Assembly: GCF_000281045.1 (NCBI RefSeq)
Contig: NW_008246151.1
Coordinates: 6,545-38,179 of the forward strand
Length of the DNA stretch: 31,635 bases
Source: Saprolegnia diclina VS20
Lineage: Eukaryota; Oomycota; Saprolegniomycetes; Saprolegniales; Saprolegniaceae
Direction: 5' to 3'
The notes under the pieces: model-generated
What the model saw: only the letters and a program-made list of their open reading frames with translations
Databases searched by the model: none
Told to the model about the DNA's origin: nothing
Position numbers and translations under genes: made by a program
Shown: positions 8,196 to 18,333 of the stretch, piece after piece
How the letters are laid out: each line of letters starts with the position of its first letter
Numbering within the stretch: position 1 is the stretch's first letter

Positions 8196-11100
8196 CTACA
8201 TCTGCATCTTGGCAAAGTACTGTACCAAGCACAAGTTGTTGTGGAGGAGGCGCTGGAGGTGCTCCCAGCCTTCCTGCTGGATCGCGTGCACCTTGGCCAC
8301 GTGTGCGAGCAGGTCCGCGTCCGTCACCAGAATGTCCTCGTGCACCTTGAGGAACCGGTTGAGGTACACCTGGACGACCTGGAACTCTTGCCGGCCCTCG
8401 AGCATCTCGAGCATGCAGTCGAGGAAGAGCTTGAGATGGCCCTTGCCCTCGACGTCAAAGTCGCCCATGCAGAGCGTGCTCAGCTCCACGTCGACGCCCG
8501 ACGCCGAGAGACCCTGGAGGTACGCGACCACGAGCGCAAACTGCCCGTTCCCGCCGAGCTGCGGCGCCGTCGCTTCGCCCTGCAGCAAGAGCGACGCGAG
8601 CTTGGAGCGCGACGTCGTGAGACCCGTCGACTTGGCAATGCGCGACGTCGGTGCGGCCACCTCTTCCGTGTCGTCGTCGTCATCGCCCCACGCGGCGTCA
8701 TCGCCATCGCCCCAGCCTTCCATGACCACGTCCTCTTCCGGCTTCTTGGGCTCTTCCTTCGTCGTCTTCTTGGTCTTCTTCACATCGACGGCTTCGAACG
8801 TCGGGTGAACGTCGTCCTTGCGCACGGTTGGGAGGAAGAACGGAGCCTTCTCGGGCGCCTTGGGCGCTTCCACGGGCTTGTTGCGGGCCTTGATGAGCTC
8901 GAGCTGGAAGAGCGACTGCCACATGGCCTTGGGCGCCGTCGAGAGGCGCACAAATGAGCTCGCTTTGGCATCCAGAGGCGAGACGTACGCCGGCGCCTCG
9001 GCCGCAACCTCGTGGACCTCGTTGGACGCCGTCACGACCTGCGTCTCCAGCGGCACGTCGACCTCGCTGAGCGGCACCGGCATGCCCATGAGCACGGGCG
9101 CCGACGGCTCCGAGTCGACAAAGACGGTCTCAAAGTAGGCGCGGTTGGCCCAGAGGAAGAGCCCGAGCTGGCCGACGTGGGTGGTTGCGATGAACTCGCC
9201 GGTCGGCGACATGGTGACGCTCGTGACTGCGTGCTTGAACTTGATAAAGTCGATGCACTTGCCGGTCGGGAGGTCCCAGACGCGCACCGAGCCGTCCGAG
9301 GACGACGAGAGGAGCCAGCGCGCATCGGGCGAGAAGCACACGTCCGTGATCCAGTGCGTGTGGCCGTGGAAGCGACGCACGAGCTTGCGCGTCTGGATGT
9401 CGATGACGCGCAGCACAAAGTCGTCGCAGGCCGCGACGATCAGGTTGTTGTCCTTGTGCAGCGCCAGATGCGTGATCGGCGACCCGAGGTCCATCGTCGC
9501 CAGGCATTCGTGCGTGTAGAAGTCCCAAAACTTGAGCGTATGGTCCATGCTGCTCGAGATCACGAGTGCGTTGCGAGCATCGACGACGACGCCCGTGACC
9601 GACGCGCTGTGCTTGTCGGCCATCGAGTTGTCCGGCGCCGTCTTGTACGACGCGCCCGGCATCGTGAGCGCGCGGATGAGCTTGGCCTTGGGCGTCGCGG
9701 CCGTCGGGAACGACCCGCGCTTCTCGCCCGACTGCAGGTTGTACTTGAAGATGGCGCCGCCGACCGACCCGACGAGCGCAAAGTTGCCGCACGAGCTGAT
9801 CGCGACCGCCGTCGCCTTGGAGTCGAGGCGGCGCTGGTGCTCGATCGAGCCCGGCGTCGTGTGGCCCTCGACCTGCTGCAGCACCTTCTTGCCCATCGCC
9901 TTGCGCTCGAGCGTCCAGACGTACGCGGGGACTTCGGATTCATGGCACGTGACCACGTTGCTCCAGTCCTTCTCGCGCGTCTCCATGGCCGCAAACTGCA
10001 GAATCGGCGGCAACTTGCGGTCTTCCGAGTGCGAGCTGTGGAGACGCTGCTTCTTGAGCAACGGGCCTTGCGAGAGCTCGGTGCTCTGCTGCTCACGCGC
10101 CGTGTGGAAGAGCCGGAACGCGCGGTCCTGGCCGGCCGAGAGGATCTGGCAGATCGTGCCGTCCGTCTTGCGGACCACGTCGTTGCCGTAGTACCGGATC
10201 TTGGTCGGCGGCGCCTTGTGGCCCGAGCGCGACTTGAGGAGGCGGCCCCGTGCCTCGAGCTGGTCAAAGATCCAGATCTTGAGCGCGTTGTCGCCGGCCG
10301 ACGTCAGCAGAAGCGGCTCGTTGGGGAAGAAGACGGTCGACGCGATTGGCGCTTCGTGGGCGCCGAGGATCGTCGACTCCAAGCGCTGCGTCTCGAGGTT
10401 CCAGATCAGCACCGAGCCGGACGTCGTGCCCGAGGCCAGCCACGGCGCCTTGTCGTCGGCGCGGAACGAGAGGCTCATGACGCGGCCTTCTTTGGTTTGC
10501 GAAAACGTCATGAGGCTCGTGTCGAACTTGAGGTTGTGCAGCACGATGCGGCCGTCCGCGAGGCCGATGGCCACGACGTCGACGGCCGGACTCTGCGCCA
10601 TCGCCGTCACCTCCGAGCCCCAGCCCTTGAACGCAAAGACGCACTTGAGCGTGTGCACGTTCCAGAGCTGCAGCGCGCCCTGCGTCGAGCCGACGAGCAC
10701 CTTGTTGAGGTACGTCGACGGGTGCAAGAGGAGCGTGGGCGTAAATGTGGCTTCAAACGTGATGGTTTCGAGCAGCTCGAGGTCCCTGTACCGCAAATAT
10801 GAGCCCATCAAGAGCTAGACGATGGTAGGACAGGCGTACGTGGTCGACCAGATGCGCATTGTGTTGTCTTCGGCGATCGAGAAGAGGATGTCGCCGACCG
10901 CGAGCAGCTGCAGGATCGGCGCCTGGTGCCCAGACAGCACGTGCGTCTCGGTGATGCGGCTAAAGACGTGGATGTTGCGGCCCACCGCGGCGAACGTCCG
11001 GTTGTTCTTCAGCACGGTCTGCAGCGCGCGGATCTTCTTGGGCAGCGGCGCCGAGACGGCCACCGGCGTCAGCTTCTCCGTGTCGTAGACCTGGAAGCTC

Positions 11101-11219
11101 TTGCCGGTCGCGACGGTGATGAAGCCCGTGCGCGAGAGCACGACCGGCACGTCGGAGGCGACGACGCCCAAGGCGCGGAAGCTCTGGAGGACGCGGCTCT
11201 GCGTGAACACACTCGTCAT
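8196..11219 (-). CDS. UTP21: UTP21/WDR36, WD40 subunit of the U3 small-subunit processome
   Basis: UTP21 (WDR36 in animals) is part of the UTP-B complex, which scaffolds the 90S pre-ribosome in the nucleolus for 18S rRNA processing. Two exons, 11219-10840 and 10785-8196, joined over a 54-base intron, give about 989 residues. Without splicing, an in-frame TAG interrupts the protein; the donor GTACGC and acceptor ACAG join IWSTT to DLELLETITF, as in human. Family signatures include FRALGVVASDVP, HPSTYLNKVLVGSTQGALQL, PAVDVVAIGLADGRIVLHN, ADNALKIWIFD and FHGHTHWITDVCFSPD. The two tandem propellers are followed by an acidic/lysine linker (VVMEGWGDGDDAAWGDDDDD) and the Utp21 C-terminal helical domain in the last 140 residues (KLASLLLQG to YFAKMQM). 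Confidence 0.95.
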
Positions 11220-11611
11220 CTCAATCTAAGATATCGATGATTGGTCTCGACGGCAAGAGGTGCAAACCAACCAACCGCAGCCCAGCACCCGATCAAGTCC
11301 GCTTCCATACAAAACCACTGTGCTTTTGCCAGGCGCACTTTAGCGGAGCCAAGCTCTTCACCGGATGGCACCGATTTGGCGCTAAAACCACCGCCGCCTT
11401 GACGCTTGCCAACGGCGTCGCTACCGTGTCTACCGCTTGAAGCTATAGCTCTCCGCAGCGCTGACGGCTCTGTCGGAGAGTTAGGCTGCCCACGCGAACT
11501 GCAGTCCGATGCCAAGCCGCTGTCGACTCACTCCATTGTCATGTAGCTGCCACCACGTTATTCGTTTCGATGCAAGCATAACTAGCTAGCAACTAGATAC
11601 GTACGTAGTCG
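11220..11611. other. Intergenic region upstream of UTP21
   Basis: These 392 bases separate the UTP21 start from the stop of the HAD phosphatase gene on the same strand. Seen on the minus strand, a CCAAT motif (GACCAATCATCG) lies about 15-25 bases before the UTP21 start. The overlapping 99-residue frame at 11216-11515 has no coding character I recognise. Nothing else stands out. Confidence 0.4.
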
Positions 11612-12298
11612 TTAGTACGCGGGCAAGCCGAACGCGGCAGGGTCGAACGCCTCCATGCTGTCGAGGACGCTGGCGCACTGCGCGACGAGGGCCGGGTCGC
11701 GCGCCAAGTTGGCGTCCGGGATCCACACGACCTGCATCTTGGCGTTGAGGCCGGCTTGGACACCGGACGGCGCGTCTTCGAACACGAGGCAGGTCGCGTT
11801 GTTGTCGGCGTTGAGCGAACACCCGAGCGCCGTCGCTGCGTGGAGGAAGAGGTCGGGCGCCGGCTTGCCGTGCTGCACCTGCGGGTCGTCGCCGCAAATG
11901 ATGTGCCCGTCAAAGAGCGCAAAGAGCTCTTGGTTGCGGCTCGACTTGAGCTCGAACGCGCTGCGGTGCGACGACGTGGCGACGCAGATCGGGACACCGT
12001 GGGCTTTGAGGTGCGTGAGCAGCTTCAGGACGCCTGGCAGCGGCTTGCAGAACGGAAACTTGGCCGCGTGCAAAGCATTGCGCTCGGCCAAGTAGGCCTC
12101 GGGCGTCAAATCGATACCGTAGCTCGCGATGAGGATCTTGGCGGCGTCGTACTCCTTCTGGCCCATCATCTGCGCCTTGACGTCCCACGTAAACTGCTTC
12201 CCAAAGCGGCTCAAGATCTCGCTTGTCACCTCCGTGTACACGCGCTCCGTGTCGAGAAGGAGGCCATCCATGTCGAAGAGCACATACTGCACCGCCAT
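11612..12298 (-). CDS. HAD-superfamily phosphatase, PUDP/GPP-like
   Basis: A single-exon gene of 228 residues, the usual length for HDHD1/PUDP (pseudouridine-5'-phosphatase) and yeast GPP/DOG-type phosphatases. All four HAD motifs are visible: FDMDGLLLDTE with nucleophile Asp9 and acid Asp11; VATSS in motif II; the motif III lysine in HGKPAPDLFLHA; and VFEDAPSGVQAG in motif IV. The cap between motifs I and II is the helical C1 type (residues about 17-85). It would dephosphorylate a small metabolite in the cytosol. PUDP-like is the nearest match I can recall, but substrate cannot be read from sequence, since 2-deoxyglucose-6-phosphate and glycerol-phosphate phosphatases share these motifs. Confidence 0.88.
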   Translation of the reverse strand: MAVQYVLFDMDGLLLDTERVYTEVTSEILSRFGKQFTWDVKAQMMGQKEYDAAKILIASYGIDLTPEAYLAERNALHAAKFPFCKPLPGVLKLLTHLKAHGVPICVATSSHRSAFELKSSRNQELFALFDGHIICGDDPQVQHGKPAPDLFLHAATALGCSLNADNNATCLVFEDAPSGVQAGLNAKMQVVWIPDANLARDPALVAQCASVLDSMEAFDPAAFGLPAY

Positions 12299-12351
12299 CG
12301 TCGTCGTCGGGTTCGCCTGTCTTTTTCAAGATGGTGGTCCGGATACAATAC

Positions 12352-12391
12352 ATTATCCGGCAATCTTAAAATCGGCATATGTTGCCGAATT
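12352..12391 (-). promoter_or_regulatory. Candidate promoter element shared with the PP2C gene
   Basis: On the minus strand TTGCCGGATAAT (12363-12352) lies 53 bases upstream of the phosphatase ATG, and AATTCGGCAA (12391-12382) lies a little further up. The same two words overlap in one 19-base dyad upstream of the PP2C gene at 24756-24774. A separate perfect inverted repeat, CCGGATA...TATCCGG, spans 12339-12360. The link to regulation is inference from shared sequence and position. Confidence 0.35.
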
Positions 12392-12576
12392 GAAACCCAA
12401 GTGAAGTGCAATGTGCCACACAATCGTGGCAGCACTGAGAGCTGGCAGAATAAGTTCTATGACGCCGAGGAGCCGATGCCACGAGCGTGGTAGCTAGCTT
12501 CATATATCTACTCGGGATTGTTCGAAATGCTCATGCCACAACGTATGTACATGCATTAAATAGGCCACATAGACGC

Positions 12577-14546
12577 TCAGGTCGCGTGGCGCCACTGCCA
12601 GCGCCGGACGCGAACGCCGCCTTTCGGCTCGGTTGTAAACCAGTTGCCTTGGACGTCGACAGTTCCTTTCGGGAGGTCACTGAGCTCCAAGGACGCGAGC
12701 ATCGGCAGAATCGGCGGGAGCAAAGCTGCGTCGGTGGGGGGGAAGAGCACGAGGCCGCCAAGGGTATCGATGGCCTGGGCGCATGCCTGGATCTGTCGCT
12801 CGAGGCGGCGCGCCTGCTTCGTCGACCGGCCGGTCGCAGACGCCTGCATGCGCGCGCAGAGCTTCTCAAAGTCGCTTTGGAGCAGCTCGTGGCGCGAGGC
12901 CAGTTGCCGGTCGAGCTTGATCGACGACGACGACGTCACAGATCGCTGCCGACGGCGCGTGCGGGGCGCCGACACCGGCTCGGGCACAAACTGCGTCGCC
13001 TCGACTTTGACCTTGGGCGAGAGCGGCGAGTAGTCGGGCTGGAGGCGGCGCAGTAGCGCTTGCTTCTTCTCATTGAACGTCGGACTCGTGAGCGGACTCG
13101 CAAAAATGTCCTCACGGACGCGGTTCTTTGTACGCACCAACGCGCGTGATGGGGCGGTGGCTGGCACTGCGAGCGCGGCCGTCGTCGGGGCTGGGGGCAG
13201 TACAACTGCGGCTGGCGTCGGCTCGGATACGGGCGCGATTGTGATCGCACCACTTGGCCCTTCGTCGAGCACCACGCCCTTGGGCTTTTTGGGCTTTTTC
13301 CGGGGCTTGAGGGGACGGGTGCTGTCGTCGACAGCAGGTGGCAGCTGTGCTTTGGTCTCGTCGCCCAATGCCTCGTCCCGCCGCTTCTTGGCCTTCTTTG
13401 GCTTGGCCTCGGGAGCGTCCAAGGTGGGTTTTGCTGCCTTTTTCGATTTCTTAAGTGGCTGGTCGGCTGGAACCAGCTCTGTGTCTGGAAACGCTGCCGA
13501 CTTGGAGGCTTTCGACCGCGTCGACGAGAGCGCCGACTCGTACGACGCGTGGGACAAGGTCGAGACCTCCGAGAGGTCGTCACCTTCGTACGTCACGTCG
13601 CTGTGCGAGACGCGGGGGTCTTTGAGCGACGTGCGGTGCTGCTTGCGATGTTTGGCGATCTTCTTCTTGGTCTTCTTGAGCATGTCGTCGAGTTTGGCTT
13701 GGCGCTGGTACTTTTTTCGCTGCTCGTCCTGGAGCCGTCGCTGGAGGAACGCGCGGCCGTAGTAGTCGCCGGCCGCGGCGTCCACGAGGAGCTCCCTCCA
13801 GAGCTCATACTGCGTCTTGGCGTCAAACTCGAGGCTAATGACCTTGGCGTGCACAACCAGCTGGATCGACGGACTCGCGAGCGTGGCCGCCGCCCGGGCT
13901 TGGCTGCGCGGCGAGAGCAAAACGCCGTTCCCGGCCGCCGAGTCGTACCCGACGAGGACGTTCTCGAGGTCCAGCATGCGCACGCGGGCTTCGAGGAAGC
14001 GGCAGTCACCGTCCGTGAAGAAGAGGAGGTCGCCGGACGTCAAAAACAGGATGTAGTACCGCTGATAGTGCGACTCCTTGCTCTGCCCGTGCTCCAGCTG
14101 CACGATGGACCAGTCCTCGGCCACGATCATGGACCGCGGGATGGTGGCGCCTAGCGCGCGCTCGAACGACGCTTTCGCATCATCCGCTTCAAAGACGAGC
14201 ATGTAGACGAGCGCCGGGGTCACGAGCGCGACGGGCAGCTGCAGCGTCGCGCCGTCGCCCGCCGAGTACGATGGCAGCGAGGCAATGCCCACGACGTCGT
14301 GCAGGTGGATACAGCCTTTGGACGTGTGCTTGGGGCGCTCGTCCTTGAAGTAGTAGAGGCGGTCGCGGTCGAGGCGACCGAAGCGGCGCTTGTAGCCGCG
14401 CTTGAGCAGCCCGTTCTAGCCGCGCATGAGAGACGAAGTGGCATAGGCGTGATCTCTACCTTGTAGATGTGTAGCCATCCGCTCCACGCCGGGTTCTTGA
14501 CCCGCTTGCCCTTCTCGTCGACGGCCTTGGCCAGCGACTGCCCCAT
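12577..14546 (-). CDS. Double PH-domain protein with lysine-rich, disordered C-terminus
   Basis: Two exons, 14546-14460 and 14415-12577, joined across a 44-base phase-0 intron (AAG|GTAGAG to GCTAG), give about 641 residues. The first PH domain (about 22-120) starts GWLHIYKNGLLKRGYKRRF and continues RLYYFKDE, a clear PH opening with a basic beta1-beta2 loop that suits phosphoinositide binding. A second PH-like module follows (about 125-245; YYILFLTSGDLLFFTDG and YELWRELLVDA). Then come a coiled coil (QRRLQDEQRKKYQRQAKLDD), KKTKKKIAKHRKQHR, and about 250 residues of Lys/Pro/Ser-rich disorder. The N-terminus MGQSLAKAV has Gly2 and Lys7 and could be myristoylated. Probable membrane-associated signalling or scaffolding protein; no named orthologue recognised. 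Confidence 0.8.
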
Positions 14547-14646
14547 CTTCCGCCGATTGTGATGACGAAAGGCGTGTGTGCCAAAAATAACAAGCAGCTA
14601 AATGTGGCATGTGCCGAATTCCGTAGCCACAAACGCGCAGGCGAGC
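14547..14646. promoter_or_regulatory. Short divergent promoter between PH-protein and NUP42-like genes
   Basis: Only 100 bases separate the two start codons, which point away from each other, so the two genes must share one regulatory region or overlap in their 5' parts. An AT-rich stretch lies in the middle (AAAAATAACAA, about 14582-14592). No clear CATTYY composite initiator is seen. Confidence 0.6.
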
Positions 14647-15909
14647 ATGTACCGCGGCAGCAGCAACAACAGCAACGCGAAGATTCCGTGCCGCTTCTAC
14701 AAGCAGGGCACGTGCCGCAACGGCAACAACTGCCGCTTCGCCCACGACAACGGCGTACGTACGTGGCCTCGGCGACTCGGCGCTCACGTGCTCTAGGGCG
14801 GCGGCGGCTCGAACGCGTACAACCACCGGTCCAACCCGAGCGCCAGCCCGTTTGGCCACTCCAACAACAACAACCGAAGCAGCAGTAGCCCGTTTGGCCA
14901 GTCGAACAGCAACAACAGCAGCAGTAGCAGTACCAGCCCGTTTGCCAAGCCCTCGACGAGTCCCTTTGGCGGCGGCGGCGGTAGCACCAACCCGTTTGGT
15001 GGTGGCGCACCGGCCAACAATCCGTTCGGCGGCGGTGCATCCTCGTCTCCATTCGGTGCGACGACGTCGACCTTTGGCACCACGTCGACCTTTGGCGCGA
15101 CGTCGATGGTTGGCGGTGCGGCGGCGGCGGGCACTGGCTTTGGGCAGTCGCCTTTTGGCGGCGGCGCTCCTGCCGCTCCGTCGACATCGCCCTTTAACGG
15201 TCTGGGTGCGACGTTTGGTGCGCCTTCGACCATGGGCGCGTCGGCCTCCCCGTTCAGCTCCAACGCCAGCGCCTTTGGCCAGACAAGCGCCTTTGGTCAG
15301 ACGACCGCTTTTGGGTCGACGGCGCCGGCGTCCAGTCCGTTCGGCGCGCCCCCTGCTACCTCGTCGGCATCTCCGTTTGGTCAAGGTAGTGCGGCGTCCT
15401 CGAGCCCTTTTAGCCAGCCGTCGACGCCAGCGAGTCCATTTGGCCAGCCACCGCCGACCTCGGCAAGCCCGTTCGGAGCTGCGCCGGCCGCGTCGCCCTT
15501 TGGCCAAGCGCCCGGTGGTACTCCCAGCAGTCCGTTCGGCCAGCCCAATGCGTTCAATCAAACTACGACTAGCAGCCCGTTCGGGAGCACGACGTTTGGT
15601 CAAGCCACCAAGAGCCCGTTCGGGCAACCGCCGAGCAGCTCTCCGTTCGGGCAGTCGTCAAGCAGCTCTCCGTTTGGCGCCAAAGACTCAAGCGCCGGGA
15701 AGCCCGCCAACACGATCCCCGACTTGCCCGACGCCGCTGCGAAGAAAGCCACGCGGGTTAAAGCCCTCGGTACGCGACCTCTTTCTTAGCGTTATCTTAC
15801 AGTGGGCGTAGACACGTCGGACGTTGCGTGGGCCAAGACGCAGTTTGAGGCGCCGGCGTTCGTGTACGGCAGCGTCCCCGTCGTCGCGCCGCCCCGTGAG
15901 CTCTGTTAG
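14647..15909 (+). CDS. NUP42: NUP42-like nucleoporin: CCCH zinc finger plus FG repeats
   Basis: NUP42/CG1 sits on the cytoplasmic side of the nuclear pore and, with Gle1, activates the helicase Dbp5/DDX19 for mRNA release. Three exons, 14647-14754, 14797-15769 and 15803-15909, are joined across introns of 42 and 33 bases. The N-terminus has one CCCH finger, CRFYKQGTCRNGNNCRFAH (CX7CX5CX3H). The middle is low-complexity with more than twenty PFG, FGQ or FG units separated by Ser, Thr, Ala, Asn and Gly. The last exon restores a compact tail, FEAPAFVYGSVPVVAPPREL, that resembles the Gle1-binding end of the family (F.LG.IP..PP.EL). Start 14647 is preferred because the finger follows soon after; an upstream in-frame ATG lies at 14602. 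A plain FG nucleoporin with CCCH finger is the only fitting family. Confidence 0.85.
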
Positions 15910-15956
15910 ATCGTAACCAACAAACGACGCGGTACATAATTATTAACTACTATGGG

Positions 15957-17103
15957 CTAGCTCTCGTCGAGAATGTCCTTCATAATGTCCTCGTCGATGT
16001 CATCTATTACTAACCTAAACCCATCGAGATCAGTCAGCATCCCACGTAGACGCAGCGCGTGTACCTGTCGGCGGCGCGGACGGGCGGCGACAACCGTGCT
16101 TGTACCGGCGGTGACGGCCGGGCTTGTGCTTGTACCGGCGGTTCTGTGCTGCGCGGGCTCCGGACTTCGACCATTTTGAGCGGCGGCCGAGCCACCTCAA
16201 AGTCGTCGTTGAAGAACTCGTCCGTGACGTCGTCGAGGTTGAGATCGCTCTGGACGCGCGGCAGCGGCGCTTCGACCTCGGCCTTGGGGGTCTGCGAGAA
16301 GACATCAGTCAGGGAATATTGCTCTGTCGTAAGCGCAGTACATGGGTGCGGGTGGACGACTGCGGTGTCGACACTGGCACGGGGGGTACCTGCGACTCGT
16401 CTTGCGCGGCGTGGGGCACCTCGATTGCCGGCATCTTGTCGATTGTCTTGAGTCCTTTCAGGTCGATTGGGGCCAAGACGCGCGCCGAGTGGTGCCGAAT
16501 CGGCGGCTCCACGTCGGCCTCGACCACGGCGGCCGCCTTGACCCGGGACTTGCGCTTCATCTTGGCCAGCGGCGAGTCTTTCTTCTTCTTCGTTTCAGTC
16601 TCGTCGTCCTTGTCTGGTTTCACAGGCTTGTCTGGTTTGGCGGGCTTTTCTGGCTTGGAGGCTTTGCCAGGCTTTCTGTGGACAGCTGGCGACTCTTCAA
16701 AGAGGACTTCCTCGTGGTGGTGATGGTGGTGGTTGTGGGGCAACTGCTTCTTGCTCGGCTTCTTTGTTTCCTCGACCTCGTCGTCGTCATCCTCGTCCTC
16801 ATCCGAGCTCTCGTCCGAGCTAAAGTCAAACTCGGCCGGGTCGCCGTCCTTGGCACTCGCCTTCTTCTGCGTCTTCTTCTTCTTCAGTGCTGCCTTCTTG
16901 TCCGGCTTTTTGTGGTGCTTCTTGTGCCGTGTCGTGATCTGGTTCTTCGCCGCCGCCGACTCGACGAGGCGCGCTGTGGACGCCGCCGAGAGCCGCCGAT
17001 CGGCTTTGACCAAGTTGCGCTCCGAGCCCGCGTCGGCCACGTCGAAGGGCACGACGTCGTTCTCCTTGGTCAACGACAGCGGCTTGGCCGCCTTGTTGCC
17101 CAT
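15957..17103 (-). CDS. Probable myristoylated, highly charged protein with His tract
   Basis: Not a recognised family. Three exons, 17103-16342, 16291-16065 and 16014-15957, joined across two 50-base introns, give 348 residues. MGNKAAKPLS at the start fits N-myristoylation (Gly2, Lys7), which is why I place the start at 17103 and not 17121. Blocks follow in order: a Lys/His-rich segment (HKKHHKKPDKK, about 60-84), an acidic block (DFSSDESSDEDEDDDDEVEE, about 93-112), eight residues HNHHHHHH (123-130), and KP repeats (KPEKPAKPDKPVKPDK). Exon 2 encodes DLNLDDVTDEFFNDDFEVARP and two PPVQA(R/Q) repeats; exon 3 ends acidic (IDDIDEDIMKDILDES). It is probably disordered and membrane-tethered by its lipid, and might bind metal through the His tract. 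Its 3' end faces NUP42 with 47 bases between the stops. Confidence 0.7.
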
Positions 17104-17179
17104 CGCGCAGGGGTTATACAAAGCTAAAATTAGGAAAAAGGCTGTTAGATAAGTTATTCGTGTTTAAACTACTATGGTA

Positions 17180-17650
17180 CTATGCTTGCAACGCCGCGGC
17201 CTTGAGAAAGTGCAGCGTCTGCGCTTCGACGAGGTCGACGTCGGGCGTGTCGAAGCGCTCGCAGAGCTTGACGAGGTTCAGAAGGTAGTGCTCGAGCTCG
17301 CCGCACATGCCCTTGATGACGAGCATCTCGGTCTTCTTGAAGAGCGGCTCCTTTGGACACGGCAGCGACGAGAGCGCCTTGGTGAACTCGGTGCAGTGCT
17401 GCTTGGCGATCGAGAGGAGCTGCGCGTGCAGCTGCAGAATGTCGTCCATGGCGGTCTGCGAGACCCACACTTCGTCGGCGACGCGGACCTTGATGTGGTA
17501 GAGGACTTGGAGGCTGGAGAGGAAGGTGCCTCGCCGCTTGACGACGCTCGTGCCGCGAACGCAGCAGCGCAGCGACTGCTTCTCGGACGACGACAGCGAG
17601 GACCGCAAGAGAGGAAGCATCGAATGCGAGGTGAATACAAATGTGCACAT
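17180..17650 (-). CDS. PX-like domain protein, small
   Basis: A single-exon frame of up to 186 residues opens at 17740. The ATG at 17650 (MCTFVFTSHS) or at 17620 (MLPLLRSSLSS) is more likely the start, because the residues before it look like translated 5' sequence. The body resembles a phox-homology (PX) domain: LYHIKVRVADEVWVSQ, then ILQLHAQLLS, SSLPCPKEPLF, and finally ELEHYLLNLVKLCERFD...LHFL, matching the pattern 'YxIxV ... W.V..R..D...LH..L ... LP.K ... L..YL..L ... FL'. PX domains bind phosphoinositides on endosomes, but the RRYSDF motif that contacts PI3P is not intact here, so lipid binding is doubtful. The family call is tentative. Confidence 0.55.
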   Translation of the reverse strand: MCTFVFTSHSMLPLLRSSLSSSEKQSLRCCVRGTSVVKRRGTFLSSLQVLYHIKVRVADEVWVSQTAMDDILQLHAQLLSIAKQHCTEFTKALSSLPCPKEPLFKKTEMLVIKGMCGELEHYLLNLVKLCERFDTPDVDLVEAQTLHFLKAAALQA

Positions 17651-17740
17651 ATTTCCCGTCACATTATTCCGCACGAGATGTGGCGCGCGTCTTGGTTGGC
17701 CGGCGCTCAACCCGCGCGCTTTCGAGACGCGAAAATGCAT

Positions 17741-18333
17741 ATTTCGGAATTTATTCTACTGGATATTTGTATAGTACCGTGTCGGCATAGATTAAGGAAG
17801 GTTAAAATTGCATATTTTTGTGCGAGCGAGGGCTGTCGCAGGCGCCGGCAGTAACACGACTCGCCGATGTGGCATCTGCGCCGTGACCACACAGTGGCGT
17901 CGACGTCTGGGTGAGATGCCAGCTACACCGTCGGTTCTGGGATGCGGCGCGAGTCGAAGGATTGTGTGGCCATTGGCGCTCTACTGCATAGTGTATTATT
18001 AAAAAGGAGGATCTTGGAGGGCGCGCCCGCGACAAGGCGCTGACGTGACTCCGGACCGACACGACTCGCGCCAGAGTTACCACCGGTGCAATCCATCACC
18101 TGAGCGTACTGTGTAGTTCCGGTAGTGGCATAGTGCACTGTACTGCAAAGCTACTGTATGAAGTGCCACGTTGTACAACGAACGCCGGTAGGACAAGGGC
18201 TGGGCGGCCTTGGTGGGACCATGCATTCGCGAAGAAGCAATGTGCGAATCGAGTGCAACGGGGGTCGCATTGACTGTACAAGGTGTCTTTGACTTCTATT
18301 ATTTTGGACTAGGATAAATCAGGACGCTTCGGC
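17741..18333. other. Intergenic region, no gene seen
   Basis: Short frames in all phases without coding character. This stretch would hold the promoter of the PX-like gene and the terminator of the M96-family gene at 18334. No strong palindrome, tRNA or repeat was found. Confidence 0.35.

Noticed and set aside
9012-10802. A 596-residue plus-strand open frame opposite UTP21
   Set aside because: Antisense shadow with extreme Arg/Asp/Val content and no domain; the sense gene is unambiguous.
14416-15627. A 403-residue Arg/Gly-rich minus-strand frame
   Set aside because: It is the complement of the FG-repeat region of the NUP42-like gene and overlaps the start of the PH-protein gene; its length is due to the repeat composition.
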